Assembly: GCF_004403305.1 (NCBI RefSeq)
Contig: NZ_SOHE01000015.1
Location: forward strand, 1-64,000
From: Cryobacterium frigoriphilum
GTDB lineage: Bacteria; Actinomycetota; Actinomycetes; Actinomycetales; Microbacteriaceae
Reading direction: 5' to 3'
DNA length: 64,000 nucleotides
Within the stretch, counting starts at the first letter, position 1; each line of letters begins with the position of its first letter. The notes beneath the pieces are model-generated. The model was given only the letters and a program-made list of their open reading frames with translations, made no database searches and was not told the DNA's origin. Positions 16,126-25,806 of the stretch are shown here, piece after piece. Position numbers and translations under genes: made by a program.

Positions 16126-19100
16126 GTGTTTCTGCTCGATCCCACAACGGTCGTCTACTCCGCGAGCGACCTGAGCGCTGCCGCCACCTGCGAATGGGCC
16201 TCCATGCGTCGCCTTGACGCAAAGCTCGGGCGTATCCCGGCCACCGCCGAACCCGCCGACGCCATGCTGCAACGTACCGCCGTGCTCGGCGACGTGCACG
16301 AGCACCGCATGCTCGAGCGGCTGCGCGGCAGCCACAATGTGGTCGAAATCGAGCGCCCCACCATCAGTGAGATCGCCACCGCTGCCGCGCAGAGTGAGGC
16401 GGCGCTGCGGGCCGGGGCCGACGTGGTGTTTCAGGCGGCCTTCTTCGACGGGCGCTTTCTCGGGTACGCCGACTTCATCATCCGCTCGTCGAAGCCGGGC
16501 GAGAACCCGATCTACGAGGTCTACGACACGAAGCTGGCGCGCCGGGCCAAGATCACGGCCCTGCTGCAGCTCGCGGCGTACAGCGAGCAGCTGCAGAAGA
16601 TCGGTGTCAGTACGGGTGAAAACGTGCACCTCGTGCTTGGTGACGGGCGCACCAGCACGCACCGGTTACGGGACATCTTTCCCGTTTACCGCACCCGCCG
16701 GGCACGGCTGGAGCGCCTGATCGACGAGCGCCTCGCCGAGGACACCGCCACGCCATGGGGCGACCTGCGGTACGCCGCCTGTGGTCGGTGCGCGCTCTGT
16801 GAAGAACAGGTGCAGCAGCACCGCGACGTGCTGCTCGTTGCGAACCTGAGGCTCAGTCAGCGCCTGCGGCTGCGCGCGGCCGGGGTTGTCACGATCGAAC
16901 AACTCGCTGACACGACCGGCGTGGTGCCCGGAATCAGCGCCGTGACCCTCGCCACGCTCAGTCAGCAGGCCGCGCTGCAGGTCGCTTCCCCGGCAGGCCG
17001 ACCGGGGTGGCGCGTCATTCAGCCCGAGGCTCTCGCCGCGTTGCCGGAGCCCGACGCCGGGGACATCTTCTTCGACTTCGAGGGCGATCCGCTGTACCAG
17101 GAGGGGGCCGACACCCCCGATTCCGCGACCGTCTGGGGGCTCGACTATCTCTTCGGGCTCGTCGAAGAAGACGACACTTTTCGCCCCTTCTGGGCGCACA
17201 CCCACGCCGAGGAACGCCAGGCCCTGATCGACTTTCTCGCCTATGTGGCCGAGCGGCGGGCACGTTACCCCAACCTGCACATCTACCACTACGCACCCTA
17301 CGAGCGCACCCACCTGCTGATGCTCGCCGCCCGCCACGGCGTGGGCGAAGAGGCCGTCGACGACCTGCTGCGCGACAACGTACTGGTCGACCTATACCCC
17401 GTCGTTCGGCAGGGACTGCGCATCGGCAGCCGCAGCTACTCCCTCAAGAAACTCGAGCCGCTCTACATGGGCGCCGACGAGCGCGAGGGGGTCGCCAACG
17501 CCGCCGACTCCATCGCCGAGTACGCCCGCGCCAGCACCCTGGCTGCTTCCGGGCAAGCGGATGCCGCCGCCGAGGTTCTCGGCGACATCGCCCGCTACAA
17601 CGCCTACGACTGCCGGTCCACCCTGCGGCTGAGGGACTGGCTGCTCGTCCGCGCCGCCGAAAACCCCGTGACGAGCCTGCCGGCAAGCACCGAACTCGAC
17701 CTCGCCCCGATTGTGCGCGAGCCCGATCCGGTCTACCTCGAGCTCGAAGCGTTGCTCGCCACCGTGCCCCGCCTCGAACGCACGAATGACCAGACCGCTC
17801 TCGCGCTCGCATCCGCCGCCATCGACTATCACCGCCGAGAACAGAAATCATTCTGGTGGGACCACTTCAACCGCCTCGCGAGCCCGGTAGAAGACTGGGC
17901 CGATACCCGCGACGTGCTCGTGATCGACTCCGCCACGGTCGATGTGGGGTGGCACCGGGAGGGGCGCCAGCTGCTTGACCGACGAGTGTTGCGCATCACC
18001 GGTACGCTTGCGCCCGGCAGCTCGCTCAAGATCGGATCCCAGCCGTTTCTGGTCTACGGGCTACCGTACCCGCCGATCACCGGCAGTCGCACCCCGGGCG
18101 CCCGCACCGCGCACAACAAGGCGACCGTCGTCGACGTGATCGACGACTCGGTGTACCTCATCGAAGAGCAACTCGAACGCGGGGCGCCAAACCATGACGC
18201 CGTGCCGATGGCGCTCACGCCCGGCACCCCGCCGCCGGCCGGAACTCAGGTAGACGCAATCGCCGAGTGGGGCCGTGCCGTGCTCGACGCCCAGCCGCAG
18301 AACCTCCCCACCGCAGCCTTCGATATTCTGCGGCGCTGCCCGCCCCGCGTCGGGCCCGCAGGCACGGCAGCACTGACAGCGGTCATCGACGACAATGTGC
18401 AGAGCGCCATTCGCGACACCCTGCTGGCGCTCGGTGACTCGTACCTGGCCGTGCAGGGACCGCCCGGAACCGGCAAAACCTACGTTGGGTCGCGGGTGAT
18501 CGCCGACCTCGTCGTGAACCACGGCTGGAACATCGGGGTCGTCGCGCAGAGCCACGCCGCCGTAGAAAACATGCTGCGCGCGGTGATCATGGCCGGGGCC
18601 GAGCTGGGGCTGGGGCCCGAGCGCGTCGGCAAGAAGGCCAAGGGCGGCGACGAGAAGAAGCCCGTGCCGTGGACCGCTCTCGACACCAAGACCTTCGCGC
18701 GTTTCACTCACCAGGCCGGCGGTTTCGTGGTGGGCGGCACGGCCTGGGACTTCAGCAACACCAACCGTATTGCGCGCGGCTCGCTCGACCTGCTCGTGAT
18801 CGACGAGGCCGGGCAGTTCTCCCTCGCGAGCACGATCGCGGCGGCCGTCGCCACTCGTCGCCTGCTGCTGCTCGGCGACCCGCAACAGCTGCCGCAGGTC
18901 AGTCAGGGCACGCATCCCGAGCCCGTCGACGAGTCCGCCCTCGGCTGGCTCAGTGCCGGCCACCGGGTGCTGCCGCCCGAGTTCGGGTACTTTCTCGCCA
19001 CGAGCTGGCGCATGCACCCGGATGTCTGCGCGCCCGTCTCCGCCCTGTCCTACGACGGTCAGCTGCGCTCCCATGCCTCCACGCGCAGCCTCGACGGTGT

Positions 19101-19578
19101 CGTTCCGGGACTGCACGCGGTTCCCGTCGTGCACAGTGGCAACTCCACGTCGTCGGCCGAAGAAGCGGCCGCGGTCGTGCAGATCGTGCGCGGTGTGCTT
19201 GGCCGACCCTGGACATCCGCCGAAGTGACCGAGCCGCTACGGGCCGACAACGTGATCGTCGTGGCGCCATACAACGCCCAGGTCGAGCTGCTGCGGCAGC
19301 ACCTGCGGGCGGCCGGCTTCGACGGGGTCCCCGTGGGCACGGTCGATAAATTTCAGGGCAAGGAGGCGATGGTCGCGATCGTGTCACTCGCGGCGAGTTC
19401 GGCCGAAGAGGTGCCGCGTGGACTCGAATTCCTGCTGCTCGCGAACCGGCTGAACGTGGCTATCTCGCGCGCCCAGTGGGCCGCTTTTCTGGTGTACTCG
19501 CCCGCGATCACCGACACCCTGCCGACGAGTGTCGAGGGCCTCACGCAGCTGAGCGCGTTCATCACCCTCACCGAGTGA
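16126..19578 (+). CDS. TM0106-family RecB-like nuclease fused to a superfamily 1 helicase
   Basis: This 1150-residue protein has an N-terminal TM0106-type PD-(D/E)XK nuclease region (residues about 30-240; FLGYADFIIR and EVYDTKLARRAKITALLQLAAYSEQL are the core) with Cys residues (CGRCALCEEQ) that could bind Fe-S or zinc. A RNase H-like or exonuclease-like middle follows (FFDFEGDP near 315, YNAYDCRSTLRLRDWL near 490). The C-terminal DNA2/UPF1-type helicase has Walker A GPPGTGKT at 778-785, DEAGQFS near 893 and VDKFQGKEA near 1074. GTG at 16126 follows GGAGG. It is probably a DNA repair or DNA-processing enzyme; a defence role is possible. Confidence 0.88.
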   Translation: MFLLDPTTVVYSASDLSAAATCEWASMRRLDAKLGRIPATAEPADAMLQRTAVLGDVHEHRMLERLRGSHNVVEIERPTISEIATAAAQSEAALRAGADVVFQAAFFDGRFLGYADFIIRSSKPGENPIYEVYDTKLARRAKITALLQLAAYSEQLQKIGVSTGENVHLVLGDGRTSTHRLRDIFPVYRTRRARLERLIDERLAEDTATPWGDLRYAACGRCALCEEQVQQHRDVLLVANLRLSQRLRLRAAGVVTIEQLADTTGVVPGISAVTLATLSQQAALQVASPAGRPGWRVIQPEALAALPEPDAGDIFFDFEGDPLYQEGADTPDSATVWGLDYLFGLVEEDDTFRPFWAHTHAEERQALIDFLAYVAERRARYPNLHIYHYAPYERTHLLMLAARHGVGEEAVDDLLRDNVLVDLYPVVRQGLRIGSRSYSLKKLEPLYMGADEREGVANAADSIAEYARASTLAASGQADAAAEVLGDIARYNAYDCRSTLRLRDWLLVRAAENPVTSLPASTELDLAPIVREPDPVYLELEALLATVPRLERTNDQTALALASAAIDYHRREQKSFWWDHFNRLASPVEDWADTRDVLVIDSATVDVGWHREGRQLLDRRVLRITGTLAPGSSLKIGSQPFLVYGLPYPPITGSRTPGARTAHNKATVVDVIDDSVYLIEEQLERGAPNHDAVPMALTPGTPPPAGTQVDAIAEWGRAVLDAQPQNLPTAAFDILRRCPPRVGPAGTAALTAVIDDNVQSAIRDTLLALGDSYLAVQGPPGTGKTYVGSRVIADLVVNHGWNIGVVAQSHAAVENMLRAVIMAGAELGLGPERVGKKAKGGDEKKPVPWTALDTKTFARFTHQAGGFVVGGTAWDFSNTNRIARGSLDLLVIDEAGQFSLASTIAAAVATRRLLLLGDPQQLPQVSQGTHPEPVDESALGWLSAGHRVLPPEFGYFLATSWRMHPDVCAPVSALSYDGQLRSHASTRSLDGVVPGLHAVPVVHSGNSTSSAEEAAAVVQIVRGVLGRPWTSAEVTEPLRADNVIVVAPYNAQVELLRQHLRAAGFDGVPVGTVDKFQGKEAMVAIVSLAASSAEEVPRGLEFLLLANRLNVAISRAQWAAFLVYSPAITDTLPTSVEGLTQLSAFITLTE

Positions 19579-19608
19579 CGCTTCAGCTCGCCCGGGCCCG
19601 GCGCGAGC

Positions 19609-19666
19609 GCGCCCCGAACGGGCGACCGCTACGGTAACGGCCGTAGCGCCCACCCGTTTGGGGCGC
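19609..19666. terminator. Large bidirectional stem-loop between convergent genes
   Basis: An outer stem pairs 19609-19622 with 19653-19666 (GCGCCCCGAACGGG against its near complement, one G-T pair). An inner stem pairs CGCTACGG at 19627-19634 with CCGTAGCG at 19641-19648. It lies between the nuclease-helicase and ptsH, which converge, so it can end transcription from both sides. Confidence 0.75.
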
Positions 19667-19699
19667 GGTCCTGAACGACGCTCCTGAACGAGAGGTGGG

Positions 19700-19978
19700 C
19701 TACTCGGCGTCGAGGTCGGTTTCGAGAATCTTCACGAGGGCGTCGAGCGCCTCATCGGCGCCCTCGCCCTCGGCACGCAGCACGACGACGTCGCCGTGGG
19801 CGGCGCCCAGGCTCATCAGCGAGAGGATGCTCGACGCGTCCATGGCGTCTTCGGCCGGCTCGTCTTCCATCGCGATGGTGACCTCGATGGGCAGCTCGGC
19901 GACGGCCTCCGCGAAGATTCCGGCGGGGCGGGCATGCAGGCCAACACGGCTGGCGATGGTTACTTTACGTTCGGACAT
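19700..19978 (-). CDS. ptsH: Phosphocarrier protein HPr
   Basis: This 92-residue HPr carries the active-site histidine His15 in VGLHARPAG and the regulatory-serine region DASSILSLMSLGA near residue 50. It relays phosphate from Enzyme I to the fructose permease encoded upstream. ATG at 19978 follows a GGAGGA site. It is the last gene of the leftward fruR-fruK-fruA-ptsI-ptsH series. Confidence 0.95.
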   Translation of the reverse strand: MSERKVTIASRVGLHARPAGIFAEAVAELPIEVTIAMEDEPAEDAMDASSILSLMSLGAAHGDVVVLRAEGEGADEALDALVKILETDLDAE

Positions 19979-20044
19979 GGGTCCTCCTGGGTCGGGGATG
20001 AAGCGAATAGGGGCACAGCGAGATTGTTGCCGTGTAGAACGAGG

Positions 20045-21802
20045 CTACAGACCGAGCTCGGCGAGAATGGGCAGGGCCGCACGCACGCGTTCCTTGGCTT
20101 CGGTCGCCGTCGGAGCGGTGAGGGCCAGCGCGGCGATCTCGCGGGCCTCGGCGAGGGTGACGCTCGCGAGCACGGCGGCGACGGCGCTCAGCGACCGGGC
20201 CGTCATCGACAGGGTCGTGACACCGATTCCCACGAGCACCACGGCGAGGGCGGGGTCGGCCGCGGCCTCGCCGCACACACCCACTGGCTTGTGGTGGCCT
20301 TCGGCCTCGCTGCCGGCCGCGGTGAGGCGGATCAGCTGCAGCACGGCCGGCTGCCACGGCGTGTTCAGAGCCGCGAGCGGGCCGAGCTGACGGTCGGCCG
20401 CCATGGCGTACTGCGTAAGGTCGTTGGTGCCGAGGCTCACGAACTCCACGTGCGTGAGGATGCTCGCGGACATGATCGCCGCCGAGGGAACCTCGACCAT
20501 CACGCCGGGAATCTGGAGGCCCGCGGCGGCGCACAGGCCGGCGAAGTGCTCGGCCTCATCGGTCGTGGAGATCATCGGGGCCATCACCCAGACCAGCGCC
20601 TCGGTGCCCTCAGCGGCCAGTGCAATGGCCTGAAGCTGGCGTTCGAGCACTCCCGGCGAGGTGAAGTCGGTGCGGTACCCGCGCACGCCGAGGGCTGGGT
20701 TGGGCTCGGTGGCATCCGTCAGAAAGGGCAGCGGCTTGTCGGCGCCGGCGTCGAGGGTGCGCACGACGACCTTCTTACCGGGGAAGGCGTCGAAGACGCC
20801 GCGGTAGGCCTCGACCTGTTCGTCGATGGTGGGTTCGGTGTCGCGGCCGAGAAAGCAGAACTCGGTGCGCAGCAGTCCCACGCCCTGGGCGTTCGCGGCG
20901 GCGGCCTTGACGGCATCCTTCGCGCCGCCCACGTTGGCGAGCAGCGGCACGAGGTGGCCGTCTTTGAGGCGACCGTTACCGTCGAAGACCGAGAGCACGG
21001 CGCTCGTGGTCGTCCACGCGGCGGCGGCGGCGCGCTCGGTGGCGCCCGGGTTCAGGGTGATGGTGCCGGCGGCGCCGTCGACATAGATCTCGGTGCCGTC
21101 GGCGAGGGTTTCGACCCCGGCCGCGGCGACGATGGCTGGCAAGCCGAGGGCACGGGCGATGATCGCCGTGTGCGACTGCGGGCCGCCGCTCGACGTGACG
21201 AGGGCGAGCACGATCGACGGGTCGAGCGTGGCGGTGTCGGCCGGCGCGAGGTCCTCGCCGACCAGAATGAAGGGGGTGTCCGAGAGGGGGATACCGGGGG
21301 CGGGCATGCCGCGCAGCTCCGCCACGATCCGTGCCCGCACGTCGAGCACATCGGCGGCCCGTTCGGCCATGTAGCCGCCCAGGTTGTGGAGCATTTCGGC
21401 GACGGATGCTCCCGCCTCCCAGATCGCGCGTTCCGGTGTGAGGCCGGCGTTGTTGATGAGCTTGATGCCGCCTTTGATGAGCAGCGGGTCGGCGGCCATC
21501 AGCGCGGTGGCCTCGAGAACGGCCTTGCTAGCACCCTTCGCGCCCTCTGCCCGGTTCTTGAGCTCGGCGTGCACGGCCTTCGACGCGGTGCGCAGCGCTG
21601 CGATGGCGTCGTCGGCGGTCGTGCCGCTGAGCTGTTCGCCGGGTGTGGGTTCGCTGACGGGGGAGGGCATCTGGCGGATGACGCCGATGATTCGTCCGGG
21701 GGTGACGCCCACACCGGAGTAGGACCGCGTCGAGGACGGTTCGTGCTTATTCCCCGCGGGCTGCGCCTCGGTGGACTTCGTCTGTTCTGAAACGGTGGGC
21801 AC
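20045..21802 (-). CDS. ptsI: PTS Enzyme I (phosphoenolpyruvate-protein phosphotransferase)
   Basis: This 585-residue Enzyme I transfers phosphate from PEP to HPr. The phospho-histidine loop SSGGPQSHTAIIARALGLPAIV lies near residue 220, the PEP-binding LLRTEFCFLGRD and GVRGYRTDF near 320-380, and the C-terminal VCGEAAADP carries the catalytic Cys. GTG at 21802 (VPTVSEQ) with an upstream GAGGA gives about 25 residues more than a typical Enzyme I, starting with a Ser/Thr-rich tail. ATG or GTG further inside is less well placed. HPr follows 66 bases downstream. Confidence 0.92.
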   Translation of the reverse strand: MPTVSEQTKSTEAQPAGNKHEPSSTRSYSGVGVTPGRIIGVIRQMPSPVSEPTPGEQLSGTTADDAIAALRTASKAVHAELKNRAEGAKGASKAVLEATALMAADPLLIKGGIKLINNAGLTPERAIWEAGASVAEMLHNLGGYMAERAADVLDVRARIVAELRGMPAPGIPLSDTPFILVGEDLAPADTATLDPSIVLALVTSSGGPQSHTAIIARALGLPAIVAAAGVETLADGTEIYVDGAAGTITLNPGATERAAAAAWTTTSAVLSVFDGNGRLKDGHLVPLLANVGGAKDAVKAAAANAQGVGLLRTEFCFLGRDTEPTIDEQVEAYRGVFDAFPGKKVVVRTLDAGADKPLPFLTDATEPNPALGVRGYRTDFTSPGVLERQLQAIALAAEGTEALVWVMAPMISTTDEAEHFAGLCAAAGLQIPGVMVEVPSAAIMSASILTHVEFVSLGTNDLTQYAMAADRQLGPLAALNTPWQPAVLQLIRLTAAGSEAEGHHKPVGVCGEAAADPALAVVLVGIGVTTLSMTARSLSAVAAVLASVTLAEAREIAALALTAPTATEAKERVRAALPILAELGL

Positions 21803-21839
21803 GGAACATCCTCGATTCTTCGCAATACTGCTGAGTTCT

Positions 21840-21899
21840 GTGAACTGCTGGCCGGTGAACTGCTGGCTGGTGAACTGCTGGCTGGTGAACTGCTGGATT
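21840..21899. repeat. Four 15-base tandem repeats upstream of ptsI
   Basis: The unit GTGAACTGCTGGCTG occurs four times (21840, 21855, 21870, 21885), the first and last slightly changed. It lies in the 175-base gap between fruA and ptsI, 38 bases from the ptsI start. Its place in the leader could affect ptsI expression if the copy number varies. Confidence 0.9.
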
Positions 21900-21977
21900 G
21901 TGCTGGATACTACCCGCGTCAGCGCGGCCTCGGGGCGGGGCCGCGGCCCCATCCCGAGGCCGCGGCCTGACTCAAGG

Positions 21978-23990
21978 TTAGGCGGTGGCCAGTGCGGCCT
22001 CGTCAACCTTCGGCTTGCGCACAACGTAGCGCTTCAGGCCGACCACGGCGAAGGCCGAGATGACGGTACCGATGACGATCGACAGCACGAACAGCAGGAA
22101 GTTGTCGATCGCGAAGAACACGAACACGCCACCGTGCGGCGCCTTGCTCGTGACACCCCACATCATCGACAGGCCACCGGTGACGGCTGCACCGAGCATG
22201 CTGGCCGGGATGACGCGGAACACATCGGCGGCGGCGAACGGGATGGCACCCTCGGTGATGAAGGACGCGCCGAGCAGCCAGGCCGCCTTGCCGTTCTCAC
22301 GCTCGGCGATGGTGAACAGCTTCTTGTTGATCACCGTGGCGAGGGCCATCGCGAGCGGCGGCACCATGCCGGCGGCCATGACCGCGGCCATGATCTGCCA
22401 CGGCGCCTGATTGGCGACGGTTGCCGCGCCGAGGCCGGCGACGGCGAAGGCGTAGGCGACCTTGTTCAGCGGGCCACCGAGGTCGAAGGCCATCATGAGG
22501 CCCAGGATGATACCCAGCACGATGGCGGAGGCACCGGTGAGGCCGTTGAGGAAGTCGCTCAGGCCGAGTGTCAGCAGCGCGATGGGACCGCCGAGCACGA
22601 AGAACATCGCTCCGGAGGCCACGATCGACGCGACGAGCGGGATGATGACGACGGGCATCAGGCTGCGCAGCCAGCGCGGAACGCTCAGCCGACCGATGCT
22701 CGCGGCCACGACACCGGCGAGCAGACCACCGACGATTCCGCCGAGGAAGCCGGCGTCCATGAAGCCGGCGACCGCGCCGGCGACGAAGCCGGGGGCGATA
22801 CCGGGGCGGTCGGCGATCGCGAAGGCGATGTAGCCGGCGAGAGCCGGAACCAGGAAGCCCATCGACAGGGCACCGATCTTGAAGAAGACCGCGCCCAGGT
22901 AGGCCAGCAGGCCGCCCTCGGGCAGGTTGCCGAAGCTGTTGTTGATGACCACGTCATCGGCAACCTCGGTGATCTGGTAGCCACCGAGCAGAAAGCCGAG
23001 GGCGATGAGCAGCCCTCCGCCGGCGACGAACGGGATCATGTAGCTGACACCGGTGAGCAGGGCGCGCTTGACCTTTTGGCCGAAGTGCTCGTTGGCCTCG
23101 GTCGAGTCGTCGGCCACGGCACCGGTGCCGCCGGCGACCCGGCGTGCATTCGGGTTTTCGGAGGCGGCGAGCGCCTCCTGGATCATCTTCGCGGGTTCGT
23201 CGATGCCGCGCTTGACCGGGGAACTGATCACGGGCAGGCCGGCGAACCGTTCACGGCCGCGCACGTCGACGTCGACGGCGAAGATGACGGCATCGGCGGC
23301 GGCGATGATCGACGAGGCGAGCGGCGTGGCGCCGGCCGAGCCCTGGGTTTCGACCTGCAGGTCGACGCCGGCCTCTTTCGCGGCGGCGACGAGGGCATCC
23401 GCTGCCATGTAGGTGTGGGCGATGCCGGTGGGGCAGGCGGTGACGGCCACGAGGCGCTTGATGGCGGTGTGTGCGCCGGCGGAGGTGCCGGTGCCGGTTC
23501 CGGTTTCCGCGGCGGGCACGCCACCGGCGGCAACCGGAACGGGCGTCACGACGGCGCCGACGAGCTGCACGATTTCGGCGGCGGATCCGGCCGAACGCAG
23601 GGACGCGGTGAAGTCTTTCTTCATCAGGGAGCGCGCGAGCTTCGCGAGAAGCTTCAGGTGCTCCTGGTCGGCGCCATCGGGGGCGGCAATGAAGAAGACG
23701 AGGTCGGCGGGGCCGTCTTTCGATCCGAAATCGACCGGGCTCGCCAGTCGTGCAAAAGCCAGGGTCGGCTGAGTCACGGCGGTGGAGCGGCAGTGCGGGA
23801 TCGCGAGGCCACCGGGGATGCCGGTCGAGGTCTTGGCTTCACGGGCGAGGGCGTCTTTCAACAGCCCGTCGACCTCGGTGGCCCGGCCACTAGCGACAAC
23901 GAGCTCGACGAGGTGTCGAATCACGGTCGACGGCTCGAGACCGAGGTTGCTGTCCAGAGCGACAAGCTCCGGGGTAATCAGTGCACTCAC
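21978..23990 (-). CDS. fruA: PTS fructose transporter, fused IIA-IIB-IIC
   Basis: This 670-residue permease imports fructose as fructose-1-phosphate. Domain IIA (1-145) has the phospho-His66 in IPHCRST; IIB (about 175-275) has the phospho-Cys186 in VTACPTGIAHTYMAAD; IIC (from about 310) is the membrane channel with eight or more helices, starting GVSYMIPFVAGGGLLIALGFLLGG. A Thr/Gly/Ala linker at 150-172 joins A to B. The start overlaps the fruK stop by 4 bases. Confidence 0.95.
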   Translation of the reverse strand: MSALITPELVALDSNLGLEPSTVIRHLVELVVASGRATEVDGLLKDALAREAKTSTGIPGGLAIPHCRSTAVTQPTLAFARLASPVDFGSKDGPADLVFFIAAPDGADQEHLKLLAKLARSLMKKDFTASLRSAGSAAEIVQLVGAVVTPVPVAAGGVPAAETGTGTGTSAGAHTAIKRLVAVTACPTGIAHTYMAADALVAAAKEAGVDLQVETQGSAGATPLASSIIAAADAVIFAVDVDVRGRERFAGLPVISSPVKRGIDEPAKMIQEALAASENPNARRVAGGTGAVADDSTEANEHFGQKVKRALLTGVSYMIPFVAGGGLLIALGFLLGGYQITEVADDVVINNSFGNLPEGGLLAYLGAVFFKIGALSMGFLVPALAGYIAFAIADRPGIAPGFVAGAVAGFMDAGFLGGIVGGLLAGVVAASIGRLSVPRWLRSLMPVVIIPLVASIVASGAMFFVLGGPIALLTLGLSDFLNGLTGASAIVLGIILGLMMAFDLGGPLNKVAYAFAVAGLGAATVANQAPWQIMAAVMAAGMVPPLAMALATVINKKLFTIAERENGKAAWLLGASFITEGAIPFAAADVFRVIPASMLGAAVTGGLSMMWGVTSKAPHGGVFVFFAIDNFLLFVLSIVIGTVISAFAVVGLKRYVVRKPKVDEAALATA

Positions 23991-25021
23991 TGGTCATCCT
24001 CCTTTGGATGGGTGGGATACGCCGCCACGGTGACGACTTCATTCGGTACTGCAGGGGTGAGGGAATCGGGAGTGACGGAAAAAGCGGTCACGGTGACGGC
24101 GTCGGGATCGGTCTGTTCGAGGGCCGGCACGGTGGAACCGGGCAGAGCGGCGGCGGCGGCGCCGTGCGCGGCGGCCTGACGCAGGCAGTCGGCGGGGGAT
24201 GCCCCGGCGTTGCTGCTGAGCAGAAATCCGGCGAGGGCCGAGTCGCCGGCGCCGACAGTGCTGACCGCCACCATCGGCGGGGTCGTGGCGAGCCAGTAGC
24301 CCTCGCTCGTCACGAGCAGCGCGCCCTTCGAACCGAGGGTCGCGAGCACGGCGCCGACACCGGCGGCGATCAGGGTCTGTGCGGCGGCCGCGGCGAGCTG
24401 TGGGTCGGCTTCGAGGCTGTCGGGGTTGGAGATGCCGGTCAGCTCGGCGAGTTCGTCGGCATTGGGCTTGAGCAGGTCGGGGCCGGCGGCGACGGATGCG
24501 GCGAGCGGCGCCCCCGAGGAATCGATCGCCACGCGCGGCGCGGCCGTTCCGTAGCGGGTGCGCAGCGCGCGGGTGACGTCGGCATAGAACGATGCCGGCA
24601 CGCCCGGCGGCAGGGATCCGGCGAGCACGACCCAGCGCGCACCCTCGGCCTGGCTGAGCACGAGGTCGACGAGGTCGTGCTGCTGCTGCGCTGTCAGTGC
24701 CGGGCCCGGCTCATTGACCTTCGTCGTGGTGCCGTCGGGCTCGGTGATCGCGACGTTGCTGCGCAGCGCCGCACCGATCGGCAGGCCGAGGTGGGGAACA
24801 CCCTGAGCGGTGAGCGCGAGCAACACCGGGTCCTCGGGGTCGCCGGGAAGTATGGCCAGGCTGCGCACCCCGGAGACCTCGAGGGCACGGCAGATGTTGA
24901 CGCCCTTGCCGCCGGGTTCCTGGTGCGCCGAGACGGCCCGCTGTACCTCGCCACGGGCGAGAGCGCCGGGCAGGGCGATCGTGCGATCCAGGCTCGGGTT
25001 GGGGGTAAGCGTTACGATCAC
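23987..25021 (-). CDS. fruK: 1-phosphofructokinase
   Basis: This 344-residue PfkB-type kinase converts fructose-1-phosphate to fructose-1,6-bisphosphate. It has the N-terminal TLTPNPSLDRTI, the substrate-binding GGKGVNICRAL and the C-terminal ATP/anion hole VGAGDSALAGFL. GTG at 25021 overlaps the regulator stop. The C-terminal ~45 residues (ending AAYPTHPKEDDQ) extend past the usual end of the family. Confidence 0.93.
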   Translation of the reverse strand: MIVTLTPNPSLDRTIALPGALARGEVQRAVSAHQEPGGKGVNICRALEVSGVRSLAILPGDPEDPVLLALTAQGVPHLGLPIGAALRSNVAITEPDGTTTKVNEPGPALTAQQQHDLVDLVLSQAEGARWVVLAGSLPPGVPASFYADVTRALRTRYGTAAPRVAIDSSGAPLAASVAAGPDLLKPNADELAELTGISNPDSLEADPQLAAAAAQTLIAAGVGAVLATLGSKGALLVTSEGYWLATTPPMVAVSTVGAGDSALAGFLLSSNAGASPADCLRQAAAHGAAAAALPGSTVPALEQTDPDAVTVTAFSVTPDSLTPAVPNEVVTVAAYPTHPKEDDQ

Positions 25022-25806
25022 GCGATCACGACCTCTACGTCGGCCGCGGCGAGGGCTGCGGCGAGTTCCGGATGGGGGGCGGCATCGGTGATGAGGGTGT
25101 CGATCTCCCCGAGCGTCGCGAAACGCACGAGTGTCTCCTCGCCGAGCTTGGATGAATCGGCCAGCGCCACAACACGGCGGGCCGAGCGCACGATCGCGGT
25201 CTTCACGGCCGCTTCGACGGAGTCGGGGGTGCTGAAACCGAAGTCGGGATGCACGCCGTTGGCGCCGATGAAGGCGATATCGGGCCGCAGTGCATCGAGC
25301 TGCTCGATGGTCGTGCGACCCACAATGGCCCGCGTGAGCCCGCGCACGCGACCGCCCAGAATATGCAGCTGCACGGCATCCGTTCCCGACAGCTTGTACG
25401 CGATCGGGATGGCGTTGGTGATCACGAGCAACGGGTCGGCTCCGGGGGCAGGAACCCAGTCGCAGAGCAGATCGGCGAGGCGCTCGGTGGTGGTGCCGGC
25501 GTCGAGCACCACGGAGCCGGTGCGACCGAGCGGCATCATGGCCAGGGCGGCCGCAGCGATGCGGGACTTCTCATCGAGACGCTGGGTCTGGCGCACCTCG
25601 AGGCTGGGCTCCGACAGGCTCTGCCGGTCGGTGGCGACGGCGCCGCCGTGTACCCGGCGCAGCTGACGGTTGTCTTCGAGGGTGGAGAGGTCGCGGCGCA
25701 CGGTCTCGGGCGTGACGTTGAAGCGAGCGGCGAGGTCATTCACCGTGACGCGGCCCCACTCGGTGACGAGTTCGGCGATCAACAGCTGACGTTCTTCGGC
25801 GAACAT
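25018..25806 (-). CDS. fruR: DeoR-family regulator of the fructose operon
   Basis: This 262-residue DeoR-type repressor has a winged helix at residues 5-60 (AARFNVTPETVRRDLSTLE) and a sugar-phosphate sensing domain (DAGTTTERLADLL, ITNAIPIAYKL, GANGVHPDFGFSTPD). ATG at 25806 follows a perfect GAGGAGG. It is the first gene of the fructose operon, so it most likely binds fructose-1-phosphate and controls its own promoter at 25810-26000. Confidence 0.9.
   Translation of the reverse strand: MFAEERQLLIAELVTEWGRVTVNDLAARFNVTPETVRRDLSTLEDNRQLRRVHGGAVATDRQSLSEPSLEVRQTQRLDEKSRIAAAALAMMPLGRTGSVVLDAGTTTERLADLLCDWVPAPGADPLLVITNAIPIAYKLSGTDAVQLHILGGRVRGLTRAIVGRTTIEQLDALRPDIAFIGANGVHPDFGFSTPDSVEAAVKTAIVRSARRVVALADSSKLGEETLVRFATLGEIDTLITDAAPHPELAAALAAADVEVVIA

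Noticed and set aside
21803-22024. N-terminal extension of Enzyme I through the QQFTS repeats
   Set aside because: Enzyme I would gain about 74 residues unlike the family and overlap the fruA end; GTG at 21802 with its GAGGA site is better.
21771-24179. Open frame of about 800 codons on the plus strand opposite fruA
   Set aside because: Antisense to a well-defined PTS permease; composition is that of a shadow frame (Gly, Asp, His, Arg rich) with no motif.
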